DNA of 29,804 nt, taken from contig CAMBSS010000030.1 of assembly GCA_945870465.1 (NCBI GenBank), positions 1 through 29,804 of the forward strand, in the 5' to 3' direction. The position numbers were made by a program, and so were the translations under genes. Origin of the DNA: Bordetella parapertussis (GTDB taxonomy: Bacteria > Pseudomonadota > Gammaproteobacteria > Burkholderiales > SG8-41). The stretch's first letter is position 1. Each line of letters starts with the position of its first letter. Below are positions 9,979 to 17,535 of the stretch, one piece after another. Under the pieces are notes generated by a model. That model was not told where the DNA came from. It did not search any database and saw only the letters and a list, made by a program, of their open reading frames with translations.

Positions 9979-11163
9979 CTAAAGAAGTCCATCTTTGCGG
10001 AACATTTCCTTGATTCCCCGCACCGCCTGCCGGGTGCGGGCCTCGTTCTCGATCAGCGCAAAACGCACGTGATCGTCGCCATACTCGCCGAACCCGATGC
10101 CCGGCGACGCCGCGACGTGCGCCTCCTCCAGCAGTTTCTTTGAGAAGTCGAGCGAGCCCATTGCCTTGTACTGTTCCGGGATTTTCGCCCACACGTACAT
10201 CGTCGCTTGCGGAATCTCGACCTGCCATCCCGCCGCATGCAGGCCGGCGCACATCACGTCGCGCCGCTTCTGGTACTTCATGCGTGCTTCCGCCACGCAC
10301 TCCTGCGGACCTTCGAGCGCGATGATGGAGGCGACCTGGATAGGGGTGAACGTGCCGTAGTCGTGGTAGCTTTTCATGCGCGCGAGCGCGGTGACGAGGT
10401 CGCGATTACCGACCATGCAGCCGACACGCCAGCCCGCCATGTTGTAGCTTTTCGACAGCGTGAAGAATTCGACCGCAACGTCGCGCGCGCCCGGCACTTC
10501 CATGATGGATGGCGCGCGGTAGCCGTCGAACACGATGTCGGCGTACGCCAGATCGTGCACGACGTAAATCTGGTGTTCGCGCGCAATCGCAATCAAACGC
10601 TCGAAAAATGCCAGGTCCACGCACTGGGTGGTGGGATTGCCCGGGAAGTTGCAGATCAGCATCTTCGGCTTCGGATAACAATCGCGGATCGCGCGCTCCA
10701 GCTCTTCGAAGAAATCGACTCCGGCCACCATGGGCACATGCCGGATGTCGGCGCCGGCTATTACCGGCCCGTAAATGTGAATCGGATAACTCGGGTTAGG
10801 CACCAGCACGATATCGCCGCGGTCGAGCGTCGCCAGCGCAAGGTGGGCAATGCCCTCCTTGGAGCCGATGGTGACGATCGCTTCCGAATCCGGATCGAAA
10901 TCCGCATTGAAGCGCGTCTTGTACCAATTGCAGATCGCGCGCCGCAGCCGCGGAATACCTTTCGATACCGAATAGCCGTGAGTGTCGGGGCGCCGCACCG
11001 ACTCGATCAGCTTGTCGACGATGTGCTGCGGCGTCGGACCGTCGGGATTGCCCATCGACAGGTCGATCACGTCCTCGCCGCGCTTGCGGGCGGCCGCCTT
11101 CAGTTCCCCGGTGATATTAAACACGTAGGGAGGCAGGCGCTTGATGCGGGCAAATTCTTCCAT
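9979..11163 (-). CDS. alaC: Alanine transaminase AlaC-type (class I/II PLP aminotransferase)
   Basis: Cytoplasmic fold-type I aminotransferase, 394 residues, closest in pattern to AlaC (pyruvate plus glutamate to alanine plus 2-oxoglutarate). Seen: [26 protein letters not shown], Asn176 in FPGNPTTQ, Asp204 in [10 protein letters not shown], the PLP lysine Lys238 in [14 protein letters not shown], and a final [17 protein letters not shown]. The ATG at 11163 follows a weak GGATTT; a TTG at 11166 is possible. First gene before hom and thrC, an arrangement common in betaproteobacteria, where this gene may serve the aspartate family rather than alanine. Its first nine codons are duplicated upstream at 11279-11305. 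Promoter and leader are described separately. Confidence 0.92.
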   Translation of the reverse strand: MEEFARIKRLPPYVFNITGELKAAARKRGEDVIDLSMGNPDGPTPQHIVDKLIESVRRPDTHGYSVSKGIPRLRRAICNWYKTRFNADFDPDSEAIVTIGSKEGIAHLALATLDRGDIVLVPNPSYPIHIYGPVIAGADIRHVPMVAGVDFFEELERAIRDCYPKPKMLICNFPGNPTTQCVDLAFFERLIAIAREHQIYVVHDLAYADIVFDGYRAPSIMEVPGARDVAVEFFTLSKSYNMAGWRVGCMVGNRDLVTALARMKSYHDYGTFTPIQVASIIALEGPQECVAEARMKYQKRRDVMCAGLHAAGWQVEIPQATMYVWAKIPEQYKAMGSLDFSKKLLEEAHVAASPGIGFGEYGDDHVRFALIENEARTRQAVRGIKEMFRKDGLL

Positions 11164-11188
11164 CAATAAATCCGTTTAAAGTCGCGTC

Positions 11189-11305
11189 TTAATTTGCACG
11201 CATCAAGCGGCTGCGCTGGAAGTGTTGGCCGAGGCTAATGCGCTTTAGCGCGTTATGCCGGAGCCAAACACCTCCAAAGCGCTTGATGCGGGCGAATTCT
11301 TCCAT
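11189..11305 (-). CDS. Possible leader ORF upstream of alaC (38 residues)
   Basis: A short frame from ATG at 11305 to TAA at 11191-11189. Its first nine codons read MEEFARIKR, exactly like AlaC, then diverge through FGGVWLRHNALKRISLG to end LMRAN. The stop codon falls at the edge of the inverted copy, 25 bases before the alaC ATG, so a terminating ribosome would cover that copy and free the alaC start. The only ribosome site is a weak GAGAC. It may simply be a by-product of the duplication; no function can be assigned. Confidence 0.3.
   Translation of the reverse strand: MEEFARIKRFGGVWLRHNALKRISLGQHFQRSRLMRAN
11218..11276. repeat. REP-like imperfect palindrome inside the alaC leader
   Basis: GGAAGTGTTGGC (11218-11229) pairs imperfectly with GCCAAACACCTCC (11263-11275). 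Inside lies a second stem, GGCTAATGCGC with GCGCGTTATGCC around TTTA. The nested shape, and the TAATGCGC/GCGCGTTA core, recall REP-type palindromes. The outer flanks are the inverted and upstream copies of the alaC start, so the whole 11191-11299 block is one long palindrome. Confidence 0.6.
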
Positions 11306-11343
11306 GCCAGTCTCAAAAAAGCAGCTAAGGGCGTGAAAAAGCG

Positions 11344-11349
11344 TATAAT
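11344..11349 (+). promoter_or_regulatory. -10 element for the Mth938-like gene
   Basis: A perfect TATAAT on the plus strand, 38 bases before the GTG of the Mth938-like gene. No good -35 hexamer is found at 16-18 bases. It shares bases with the opposing alaC promoter, so the two are likely to interfere. Confidence 0.5.
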
Positions 11350-11376
11350 TTTATCCGACCTGAACTCCCGCGGCAA
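11348..11376 (-). promoter_or_regulatory. Probable sigma-70 promoter of alaC-hom-thrC
   Basis: On the minus strand TTGCCG (11376-11371), a 17-base spacer, and TAAAAT (11353-11348). Transcription would start near 11341, giving a leader of about 178 bases that includes the short ORF and all three copies of the alaC start. Four of six and five of six consensus bases match. Confidence 0.55.
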
Positions 11377-11387
11377 ATCCGTTTGCA

Positions 11388-11759
11388 GTGAAATTCCATC
11401 TCCAGACCCCAGCCGGACACAACCTTTTCACCGGCCACGGCGCCGGCTACGTCGCGATCAACGGCGCGCGCTACGCGAAAAGCCTGCTGGTTACGCCCGA
11501 ACGCCTGGTCGAGGATTGGCCGGCGAGCGACTTCGAGCATCTGAGCGCACAACATTTCGAAGGCCTGCTCGCGCTCAAACCCCAGATCGTGCTGCTCGGC
11601 ACCGGTGCCACGCTGCGCTTCCCGCGCCCTGAACTCACGCGCTGCCTGCATACGGCGCAGATCGGGCTGGAAGTTATGGACAACGCCGCAGTGTGCCGCA
11701 CCTATAACATCCTGACCGCGGAAGGCCGCAACGTGGTCGCTGCGGTGCTGTTGGGCTGA
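11388..11759 (+). CDS. Mth938-like domain protein (DUF498/NDUFAF3-like)
   Basis: Small cytoplasmic protein of 123 residues in the Mth938/DUF498 family, whose mitochondrial relative NDUFAF3 helps assemble respiratory complex I; the bacterial role is not known. Family features seen: VTPERLVEDWPASDFEHL, LKPQIVLLGTGATLRFPRPEL, then IGLEVMDNAAVCRTYNIL and a closing AEGRNVVAAVLL. The start is GTG, since MKFHLQTP is the only plausible N-terminus and the TATAAT lies just upstream. Divergent from alaC and convergent with the deacetylase gene. No complex I genes are in the window. Confidence 0.85.
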   Translation: MKFHLQTPAGHNLFTGHGAGYVAINGARYAKSLLVTPERLVEDWPASDFEHLSAQHFEGLLALKPQIVLLGTGATLRFPRPELTRCLHTAQIGLEVMDNAAVCRTYNILTAEGRNVVAAVLLG

Positions 11760-11773
11760 GCTAAGAAGCGCTC

Positions 11774-11895
11774 TCAAAAACGGCCTGGAGCCGCAGATAA
11801 ATGCGGATGAACGCAGATAAGTTCAACGGCTCGACTTCGAAGACATGCTCTTGGTTTTTCATCTGCGTTTATCTGCGGCTGATTGGCGTTTTTGA
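11774..11895. repeat. Long hairpin repeat between convergent Mth938-like and deacetylase genes
   Basis: Left arm 11774-11812 and right arm 11857-11895 are nearly complementary. The outer TCAAAAACG pairs with CGTTTTTGA, and the core AGCCGCAGATAAATGC pairs with its partner in CTGCGTTTATCTGCGGCT; over 23 core bases there are two mismatches. The loop is about 44 bases. It fills the gap between two convergent stops, so a bidirectional terminator or RNA-end stabiliser is likely. I recall GCAGATAAACGCAGAT repeats in other environmental bacteria; not checked. Confidence 0.75.
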
Positions 11896-11911
11896 ATTTT
11901 AGAGACCGGCT

Positions 11912-12835
11912 CTAAATCTCCGCCAGCGCCTTGAGATGGGTGGCGACGCTGCGTCCGAGCGCGTGGAGCTCGTAACCGCCTTCCAGCAATGACACGATGC
12001 GCCCCTGCGCATATTTATCGGCCACCGCTTTCAACTGTTGCGTGACCCACGCATAGTCGGCTTCGACCAGTTTCAACATTGCCATGTCATCGTCGCGGTG
12101 AGCGTCGAAGCCGGCCGAAATGAACAGCATTTCGGGTTTGAACCGCTCGAGCGCGGGCAGCCAATGCGTTTCCACCGCGGCGCGGAACTCTTTGCCCCCG
12201 CTGTACGCAGCGAGCGGAATATTGACCATGCGCCCGGAATGCCCATCAATGCCGCTATAGGGATAAAACGGATGCTGGAAAGTGGATACCATCAGCACGC
12301 GCTCGTCATCGCGAAAAATATCCTCGGTGCCGTTGCCGTGATGGACATCGAAGTCCGCGATGGCCACGCGCTGCAATCCATAATGTTCCAGCGCATGCGC
12401 TGCAGCGACCGCCACGTTATTGAAGAGACAGAAACCCATGGCACGACTGCGTTCGGCGTGGTGCCCGGGCGGACGCACGCTGCAAAACGCGGACTGCGCC
12501 TCGCCTTTCATGACCATGTCGGTTGCCAACACCGCGGCACCCGCCGCGCGCAGTGCTGCCTTCAGCGTATCCGGACACATTGCGGTGTCCGCGTCGAGAT
12601 GTATCATTCCCGAATGCGGCGCCCTGCTTTCTATCGACTCGATATAGCCTGCGGCATGCACGCGTTCCAGGTGTTCGTGCTGAACCAGCGGCGCTGCGGC
12701 ATGCAGCAGGAAATTACCCAGTCCCGAAGCAATCAACTGGTCGTCGATCGCCCGCAGCCGCGCCGGCGACTCGGGGTGCATGGCTCCCATGTCGTGCAAC
12801 AGACAATCCGGGTGTGTGATGAAAGCGATAGTCAA
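11912..12835 (-). CDS. HDAC-family deacetylase (AcuC/acetylpolyamine amidohydrolase-like)
   Basis: Zinc-dependent amidohydrolase, 307 residues, predicted to remove acetyl groups from protein lysines or polyamines. By comparison with HDLP/HDAC enzymes, the charge-relay histidines are His125/His126 in RPPGHHAE. The zinc ligands are Asp163, His165 (DFDVHHGNG) and Asp244 (SAGFDAH). The catalytic Tyr is Tyr288 in LEGGYEL. The start is TTG at 12835: THPDCLLHDMGAMHPESPARL is the standard N-terminus and no ATG lies before it. A promoter sits about 30 bases upstream. Divergent from a Pat-like lysine acetyltransferase, recalling the acuA/acuC pairing of Bacillus. Substrate not determinable from sequence. 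Confidence 0.92.
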   Translation of the reverse strand: MTIAFITHPDCLLHDMGAMHPESPARLRAIDDQLIASGLGNFLLHAAAPLVQHEHLERVHAAGYIESIESRAPHSGMIHLDADTAMCPDTLKAALRAAGAAVLATDMVMKGEAQSAFCSVRPPGHHAERSRAMGFCLFNNVAVAAAHALEHYGLQRVAIADFDVHHGNGTEDIFRDDERVLMVSTFQHPFYPYSGIDGHSGRMVNIPLAAYSGGKEFRAAVETHWLPALERFKPEMLFISAGFDAHRDDDMAMLKLVEADYAWVTQQLKAVADKYAQGRIVSLLEGGYELHALGRSVATHLKALAEI

Positions 12836-12872
12836 ATCGGCTCGCGTACCATAGGCATGAAGTAACGCCTTG

Positions 12873-12901
12873 ATACTATGCTTGACGCACGAGGTTGTCT
12901 A
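12873..12901 (-). promoter_or_regulatory. Probable promoter of the deacetylase gene
   Basis: Minus strand TAGACA (12901-12896), a 17-base spacer and TAGTAT (12878-12873), giving a start near 12866 and a leader of about 30 bases. Five of six and four of six consensus bases match. Confidence 0.45.
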
Positions 12902-12980
12902 ATTGTTAGCGGCCATTGTCGCTGCGAATTCGACGCAGCATTTCAGCCTGCCAGCCCCCTCCCTGCCATCTGCTCTGCGC

Positions 12981-13535
12981 ATGCAATCCTACCCTGCTCA
13001 CCTGGTCAAAACGATCACGCTTGCTGACGGCGCAGCGGTCACGCTGCGGCCCATCCGCATCGCCGACGCGGATATCGAGCAGGAGTTCGTGCGCGGCCTG
13101 TCGGACGAGGCGCGCTATTTTCGCTTCATGGACATGCTGCGCGAACTGTCTCCGCAAATGCTCAAGCAGATGACCGATATCGATTACCACAACCAGATGG
13201 CACTGATCACCGTCACGCGCCGCAGCGGGAAGGAAGTCCAGATCGCAGTCGGCCGTTACGTTGTGTTCCCGAACGGCACAGACTGCGAATTCGCCATCGT
13301 GGTGAGCGACGCCTGGCAAAGAAAAGGCATAGCCAAGGCACTGATGCAACTCCTGATCGAAGCAGCGCGCAGCCGCGGCCTGAAGAAAATGGTCGGCGAA
13401 GTCCTTTCGAGCAACAGCAAGATGCTGCACTTCGTCGGTGCGCTGGGCTTTCACGCTGCGAGCGATCCGCACAACCCGCGCCAATTACAGGTAACCAAGG
13501 AATTGCAGGTTCGAGAATCGAGAAATCAGGCCTGA
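12981..13535 (+). CDS. GNAT acetyltransferase resembling the C-terminal domain of Pat lysine acetyltransferase
   Basis: 184 residues from the ATG at 12981; a TTG at 12903 would add 26 residues with no family support. The order ADGAAVTLRPIR, FVRGLSDEARYFRFM, LRELSPQMLKQMTDIDY, MALI, CEFAIVVSDAWQRKGIAKALM and GLKKMVGEVLSSNSKML matches the GNAT module found at the end of Pat/PatZ enzymes, which acetylate acetyl-CoA synthetase and other proteins. QRKGIA is the acetyl-CoA pyrophosphate loop. The large acyl-CoA synthetase-like regulatory domain of Pat is absent. Divergent from the HDAC-type deacetylase, so the two may act on the same substrates. MoxR follows 31 bases downstream and could be co-transcribed. 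Confidence 0.85.
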   Translation: MQSYPAHLVKTITLADGAAVTLRPIRIADADIEQEFVRGLSDEARYFRFMDMLRELSPQMLKQMTDIDYHNQMALITVTRRSGKEVQIAVGRYVVFPNGTDCEFAIVVSDAWQRKGIAKALMQLLIEAARSRGLKKMVGEVLSSNSKMLHFVGALGFHAASDPHNPRQLQVTKELQVRESRNQA

Positions 13536-13566
13536 ATTTCAAGGGCAAGTTACAATTGCGAAAATC

Positions 13567-14484
13567 ATGAATCAGCAACTAGAAAAAGTAACAAGCCAGG
13601 TCGGCAAGATCATCCTCGGCAAGGAACACCAGATACGGCTCGCCATCGCCTGCCTGCTTGCGCGCGGCCATTTGCTGATCGAGGACATTCCCGGCGTCGG
13701 TAAAACCACCCTGGCGCACGCGCTCGCGACGACGCTCGGCCTGCATTTTCAGCGCATACAATTCACCAGCGACCTGTTGCCGGCCGATATTCTCGGCGTA
13801 TCGATTTTCGACCGCGAAGCCAGCAATTTCCGCTTTCACCCGGGGCCGATATTTTCGCAGGTCATCCTCGCCGACGAAGTCAACCGCGCCACACCCAAGA
13901 CCCAGAGCGCACTGCTGGAAGCGATGGAAGAACACCAGGTCACGGCCGAAGGCGAAACGCGTCCGCTGCCGGAGCCGTTTTTCGTCATCGCCACACAAAA
14001 TCCTTCGCACCAGATCGGCACTTTTCCGCTGCCTGAATCCCAGCTCGACCGCTTTCTGATGCGCATCGAGCTCGGCTATCCCGATGCCCTCGCAGAGCGC
14101 GCCCTGCTGCAAGGCGTGGACCGCCGCGAATTGTTGCCGCAACTCGCGCCATGCCTGCAACCCGAGGAACTCGCGGTGCTGCAACGTGCCGCACGCGAAG
14201 TCCATGCCTCGGGCGCTTTGCTGGACTATCTGCAGGCACTCGTCGATTACACGCGCAAATCGCCGGATTACGTCAACGGCCTGTCGCCGCGCGCTTCCCT
14301 TGCGCTGCTCAATGCGGCGCGAGCGTGGGCGATGATGCACGGCCGCAACCAGGTGCTGCCCGAGGACTTGCAGGCCATAGTGCCGCCGGTCGTCGGCCAC
14401 CGGCTCTACGTCGCGCGCGACAATACGCGCATCAACGGCGCAGCCGTCGCGGAGCAATTGATAGAAGCAGTGCCCATCCCATGA
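13567..14484 (+). CDS. MoxR-family AAA+ ATPase
   Basis: Cytoplasmic AAA+ chaperone-like ATPase, 305 residues. Walker A GVGKTT is at 43-48 (in IEDIPGVGKTTLAHAL) and Walker B ILADE at 100-104, followed by NRATPKTQSALLEAMEE, the MoxR signature. Sensor 1 is ATQN at 142-145 and arginine-rich SQLDRFLMR follows. A lid domain lies at about 190-300, including LSPRASLALL. MoxR proteins usually work with von Willebrand or DUF58 proteins in maturing or inserting cofactors into partner complexes. Here the DUF58 gene starts 34 bases after the MoxR stop and the transglutaminase gene overlaps that, a frequent three-gene set of unknown precise function. Confidence 0.94.
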   Translation: MNQQLEKVTSQVGKIILGKEHQIRLAIACLLARGHLLIEDIPGVGKTTLAHALATTLGLHFQRIQFTSDLLPADILGVSIFDREASNFRFHPGPIFSQVILADEVNRATPKTQSALLEAMEEHQVTAEGETRPLPEPFFVIATQNPSHQIGTFPLPESQLDRFLMRIELGYPDALAERALLQGVDRRELLPQLAPCLQPEELAVLQRAAREVHASGALLDYLQALVDYTRKSPDYVNGLSPRASLALLNAARAWAMMHGRNQVLPEDLQAIVPPVVGHRLYVARDNTRINGAAVAEQLIEAVPIP

Positions 14485-14492
14485 GAGGGGTG

Positions 14493-14529
14493 AGGCGAGA
14501 TAAGTGAGGGGGAAAATCATGTCTCGCCT
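14493..14529 (+). promoter_or_regulatory. Hairpin presenting the ribosome site and start codon of the DUF58 gene in its loop
   Basis: AGGCGAGA (14493-14500) is perfectly complementary to TCTCGCCT (14522-14529). The 21-base loop contains the ribosome binding site GAGGGGG and the ATG at 14519. It could modulate translation between MoxR and DUF58; the right arm is also the first unit of the CTCTCG-type array that follows. Confidence 0.4.
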
Positions 14530-15556
14530 TGCAAACTTTTCGCTGTCCGCCTCTCGCCTCTCGCCTCTCGTCTTTCGCCTGCTTGCGCCCTTGCGGGCGC
14601 TGCGCGCGTACGTCGATCGCTGGCTGTTTCAGCTTGGCGGGCCCGCAACGACCAGCCTCGAGCTGGTGCAGAGGCGTATTTTCATCCTGCCGTCGCGCCA
14701 CGGCATGCTGTTCGTCGGCGCGCTCGCGCTGATGCTCACCGGCTCGATCAATTACAACCTGAGCCTCGGCTTCGTCCTCACGTTTTTGCTGGGTGGGCTC
14801 GGCGTCAACTCGATACTGCACACGTTTCGCAATCTGGCCCGGCTGCGGATTGCCGCCAGCCGCGTACTGCCGGTCTACGCCGGCGACGCCGCGCGTTTCA
14901 CACTGATCATCGACAACCCGGGCGCACTCGATCGCTACAGCATCGGCATCACGCGCGGCAAGCCCGAGACCCCCGTCATTTACGTCGACGTAGCGGCGCA
15001 GCAATCGACCAGCGTCGGTGTGCCGGTGCCGGCGCCGCACCGCGGTGTACTGCGCCCCGGCCGGTTTACGATTTTTACCCATTTTCCGCTCGGTCTTTGT
15101 TACGCGTGGGCATATGCCGAGCTCGATATGCATTGCATCGTTTACCCGCGCCCCGAGCCCGGCCAGGTGCCGCTGCCGCAGGCCGAATCGCACGATGCCG
15201 CCGGCGTCACCCACGGCGCGGGCCAGGAAGATTTCGCAGGACTGCGCTCCTACCACCCCGGCGATTCGCCGCGCCACATCGCGTGGAAAGCCGCCGCACG
15301 CGGGGACGCGCTGCTCACCAAGCAGTTCAGCGGCCGCGCCGCCAGCGAATTATGGCTGGATTGGGCCGCTACGCCCGACACGCTGGGCGTCGAGGCGAGG
15401 CTGTCGCGTCTCGCGCGCTGGGTGGTCGATGCGCACGCCGCGGCGCTAAGTTTCGGTATGCGCCTGCCCGGCATTACGCTGCCGCCTGCGCCCGGCGACG
15501 CGCAGCGCGAGCACTGTCTCGAGGCGCTGGCGCTGTTTCAAGGCAAAAAGTCGTGA
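14519..15556 (+). CDS. DUF58 domain protein of the MoxR cluster
   Basis: 345 residues from the ATG at 14519, chosen because GAGGGGG lies seven bases upstream; a GTG at 14504 adds five residues. Two hydrophobic segments (about 60-105: HGMLFVGALALMLTGS and LGFVLTFLLGGLG) anchor it in the inner membrane. A beta-rich region follows, then the DUF58 motif GLRSYHPGDSPRHIAWKAAAR starting at residue 241, and a vWA-like tail. These proteins are thought to be partners of MoxR ATPases. Residues about 10-22 are encoded by the CTCTCG-type repeat, which makes this N-terminal patch (SASRLSPLVFRLL) suspect as a functional element. It overlaps the next gene by four bases (GTGA). Confidence 0.88.
   Translation: MSRLANFSLSASRLSPLVFRLLAPLRALRAYVDRWLFQLGGPATTSLELVQRRIFILPSRHGMLFVGALALMLTGSINYNLSLGFVLTFLLGGLGVNSILHTFRNLARLRIAASRVLPVYAGDAARFTLIIDNPGALDRYSIGITRGKPETPVIYVDVAAQQSTSVGVPVPAPHRGVLRPGRFTIFTHFPLGLCYAWAYAELDMHCIVYPRPEPGQVPLPQAESHDAAGVTHGAGQEDFAGLRSYHPGDSPRHIAWKAAARGDALLTKQFSGRAASELWLDWAATPDTLGVEARLSRLARWVVDAHAAALSFGMRLPGITLPPAPGDAQREHCLEALALFQGKKS
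14549..14577. repeat. Tandem 7-base repeat GCCTCTC inside the start of the DUF58 gene
   Basis: GCCTCTC at 14549, 14556 and 14563, then the variant GTCTTTC at 14570. Same unit type as the array at 9944-9972, here translated as part of the DUF58 N-terminus. Confidence 0.8.
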
Positions 15557-17520
15557 GCACCGCTCTCGACAGATTTCACCTGCGCCACGTCGCGTGGCTG
15601 CTGGGCTCGCTGGCGCTCGTCGCCGCACCCCACGCCGAACGCCTGCCCTGGTGGATCATCGTACTGGTCGCCATGCTGATGTTGTGGCGCGGCTACGCAG
15701 CGCTCTATGCGCTCAGGCTACCGCGCCAATGGCTGCTGCTGCTGATTGCGGCCGGCGCGCTGGGCGGCATTTACATTACCTACGGCCGCATCCTCGGACG
15801 GGACTCCGGCATCGCCCTGCTGATGGTGATGCTCGCGCTGAAGCTGATGGAAATGGCGACACTGCGCGATGCCATGGTGCTCATCTTCATCGCCTATTTC
15901 CTGGTCATTACCAATTTTTTGTATTCGCAATCAATCCCGACCGCGGTTTTCATGTTGGGGGCGATATGGATCATCACCGCCACCATGGTGGGTTTCCAGT
16001 TCCGCACGCGCCAGGGCGGATATCGCTACCAGCTGCGCACCGCGGGCGTCATGCTGCTGCAGGCGGCGCCGCTGATGCTGGTGCTGTTCCTGCTGTTTCC
16101 GCGCGTGCAGGGCCCATTGTGGGGTATGCCGCAGGACGCGTTTTCCGGCGTGACCGGTCTGTCCGAAGACATGTCGCCCGGCAGCGTCAGCAACCTCTTA
16201 TCGTCCGATGCCGTCGCTTTTCGCGTCAATTTCGAGTCTTCGGCCCCGCCGCCGACCCAGCAGCTGTACTGGCGCGGGCCGGTGATGTGGGATTTCGACG
16301 GTTACACCTGGAGCGCGCCGCGCATTCCCTATGTGCCGGCGCGCGTTTACGAGCCGCTCGATGCTCCTGTCGAATACACCGTCACCGTCGAACCCCACGG
16401 CAAGCGGTGGCTGTTTGCGCTCGATTTGCCCTCGAAGGTACCGCCGCGCAGCATCATGACCAACGACTTTCAGCTGTTGTTTCAATCACAGCTCACCAAC
16501 CGCCTGCGCTACGACATGATTTCGCATCTGCGCTACCGCGACGCCACCGACTTGCCGGATTATGAGCGGCAGCGCGCGCTGCGCCTGCCTGGAACTTCCA
16601 ATCCGCTGACGCGTGAACTCGCGCGCAACATGCGCAAAAACACGGTCGATGACCGCACTTACGCAAACAACGTACTCGGCATGTTTCGCAATCAGAATTT
16701 TTCATACACGACGACTCCGCCGCTCCTCGGCTCCAATCCGGTCGATGAATTCCTGATTACAACGCGCGCGGGCTACTGCGAACACTATGCGTCGAGCTTC
16801 ACGGTGCTCATGCGCGCGGCCGGCGTTCCCGCGCGCGTGGTGACCGGCTACCAGGGCGGCGAACTCAATACCGTGGGCAATTACATGATCGTGCGCCAGG
16901 CCGATGCGCATGCGTGGGTGGAAGTGTGGTTTGCCGACCAGGGCTGGACGCGCATCGACCCGACAGCAGCAGTCTCCCCTGCCCGCGTGCAGGCCGGCGC
17001 GGTCGCGGCGGTGCCGCAAGGCGAGTCGCTGCCGCTACTGCTGCGCGGCGAATTTCGCTGGCTGCACAATGCGCGCCTGACGTGGGACTCGTTCGCCAAT
17101 TCGTGGAATCAGGTGATCCTCGGCTACACGCTGGAGCGCCAGCGCGACCTCATGCAGCGCATCGGCATCGACGACGCGACTTGGCAAAGCATGGCGACGG
17201 TCATGTTCATCGCCACCGGCGTGATTACGCTGGCGCTGGCACTGTTGATGTTGCGCAAGCTGCGCGTGCAGCGCCCTGACCCGGTGGCCGCGGCATATGC
17301 GCGCTTTTGCCTGCGCCTTGCGCGGCGCGGCGTGGTCCGCCACCCGAGCGAGGGGCCCGACGCGTTCAGCAAACGCGCGGCAGCCGCCTCTCCCGAACTC
17401 GCGGCGGCAATCGGTTCGATCAGCAATTTATATATCCGGCTACGCTACGGCAAAGAGCCGGGCGCGGGAGACGCGGCGGATTTTCAGCGCGCGGTAGCGA
17501 GGTTCCGCACCCACGCATAG
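15553..17520 (+). CDS. Membrane transglutaminase-like protein (TgpA/DUF3488 family)
   Basis: 655 residues from the GTG at 15553, which overlaps the DUF58 stop (GTGA). The open frame continues upstream only as a shadow of DUF58. About six hydrophobic segments fill residues 10-200, and a further helix is at about 546-568. Between them lies a periplasmic transglutaminase-core domain with the papain-like triad Cys409 (RAGYCEHYASSF), His453 (DAHAWVEVW) and Asp469 (RIDPTAA). A C-terminal cytoplasmic DUF4129-like tail ends the protein. P. aeruginosa TgpA of the same design is essential and thought to act on the cell envelope. Convergent with nlpD, with only 15 bases between stops and no terminator seen. 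Confidence 0.92.
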   Translation: MSTALDRFHLRHVAWLLGSLALVAAPHAERLPWWIIVLVAMLMLWRGYAALYALRLPRQWLLLLIAAGALGGIYITYGRILGRDSGIALLMVMLALKLMEMATLRDAMVLIFIAYFLVITNFLYSQSIPTAVFMLGAIWIITATMVGFQFRTRQGGYRYQLRTAGVMLLQAAPLMLVLFLLFPRVQGPLWGMPQDAFSGVTGLSEDMSPGSVSNLLSSDAVAFRVNFESSAPPPTQQLYWRGPVMWDFDGYTWSAPRIPYVPARVYEPLDAPVEYTVTVEPHGKRWLFALDLPSKVPPRSIMTNDFQLLFQSQLTNRLRYDMISHLRYRDATDLPDYERQRALRLPGTSNPLTRELARNMRKNTVDDRTYANNVLGMFRNQNFSYTTTPPLLGSNPVDEFLITTRAGYCEHYASSFTVLMRAAGVPARVVTGYQGGELNTVGNYMIVRQADAHAWVEVWFADQGWTRIDPTAAVSPARVQAGAVAAVPQGESLPLLLRGEFRWLHNARLTWDSFANSWNQVILGYTLERQRDLMQRIGIDDATWQSMATVMFIATGVITLALALLMLRKLRVQRPDPVAAAYARFCLRLARRGVVRHPSEGPDAFSKRAAAASPELAAAIGSISNLYIRLRYGKEPGAGDAADFQRAVARFRTHA

Positions 17521-17535
17521 CAGCACGGCGAACGA

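Larger units (their letters stand above)
11137..11305 (-). promoter_or_regulatory. alaC leader with two direct copies and one inverted copy of the alaC start
   Basis: The first 27 bases of alaC (plus-strand 11137-11163, beginning GCGCTTGATGCGGGC) recur in the same orientation at 11279-11305 with one difference. An inverted copy of the core, AATTTGCACGCATCAAGCG, lies at 11191-11209. It is complementary to the alaC copy at 18 of 19 positions and to the upstream copy at 17 of 19. In the transcript the middle copy can therefore pair either with the upstream copy, in one long hairpin with the palindrome at 11218-11276, or with alaC codons 4-9, leaving the ribosome site and start codon in a 34-base loop. 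This looks like a possible translational switch, or else the scar of a duplication/inversion event. Confidence 0.55.

Noticed and set aside
12903..12980. Longer N-terminus of the GNAT protein from a TTG
   Set aside because: The added residues match no family feature and overlap the divergent promoter region.
15097..15552. Upstream extension of the transglutaminase frame
   Set aside because: It reads the DUF58 gene in another frame; the GTGA overlap at 15553 gives a natural start.
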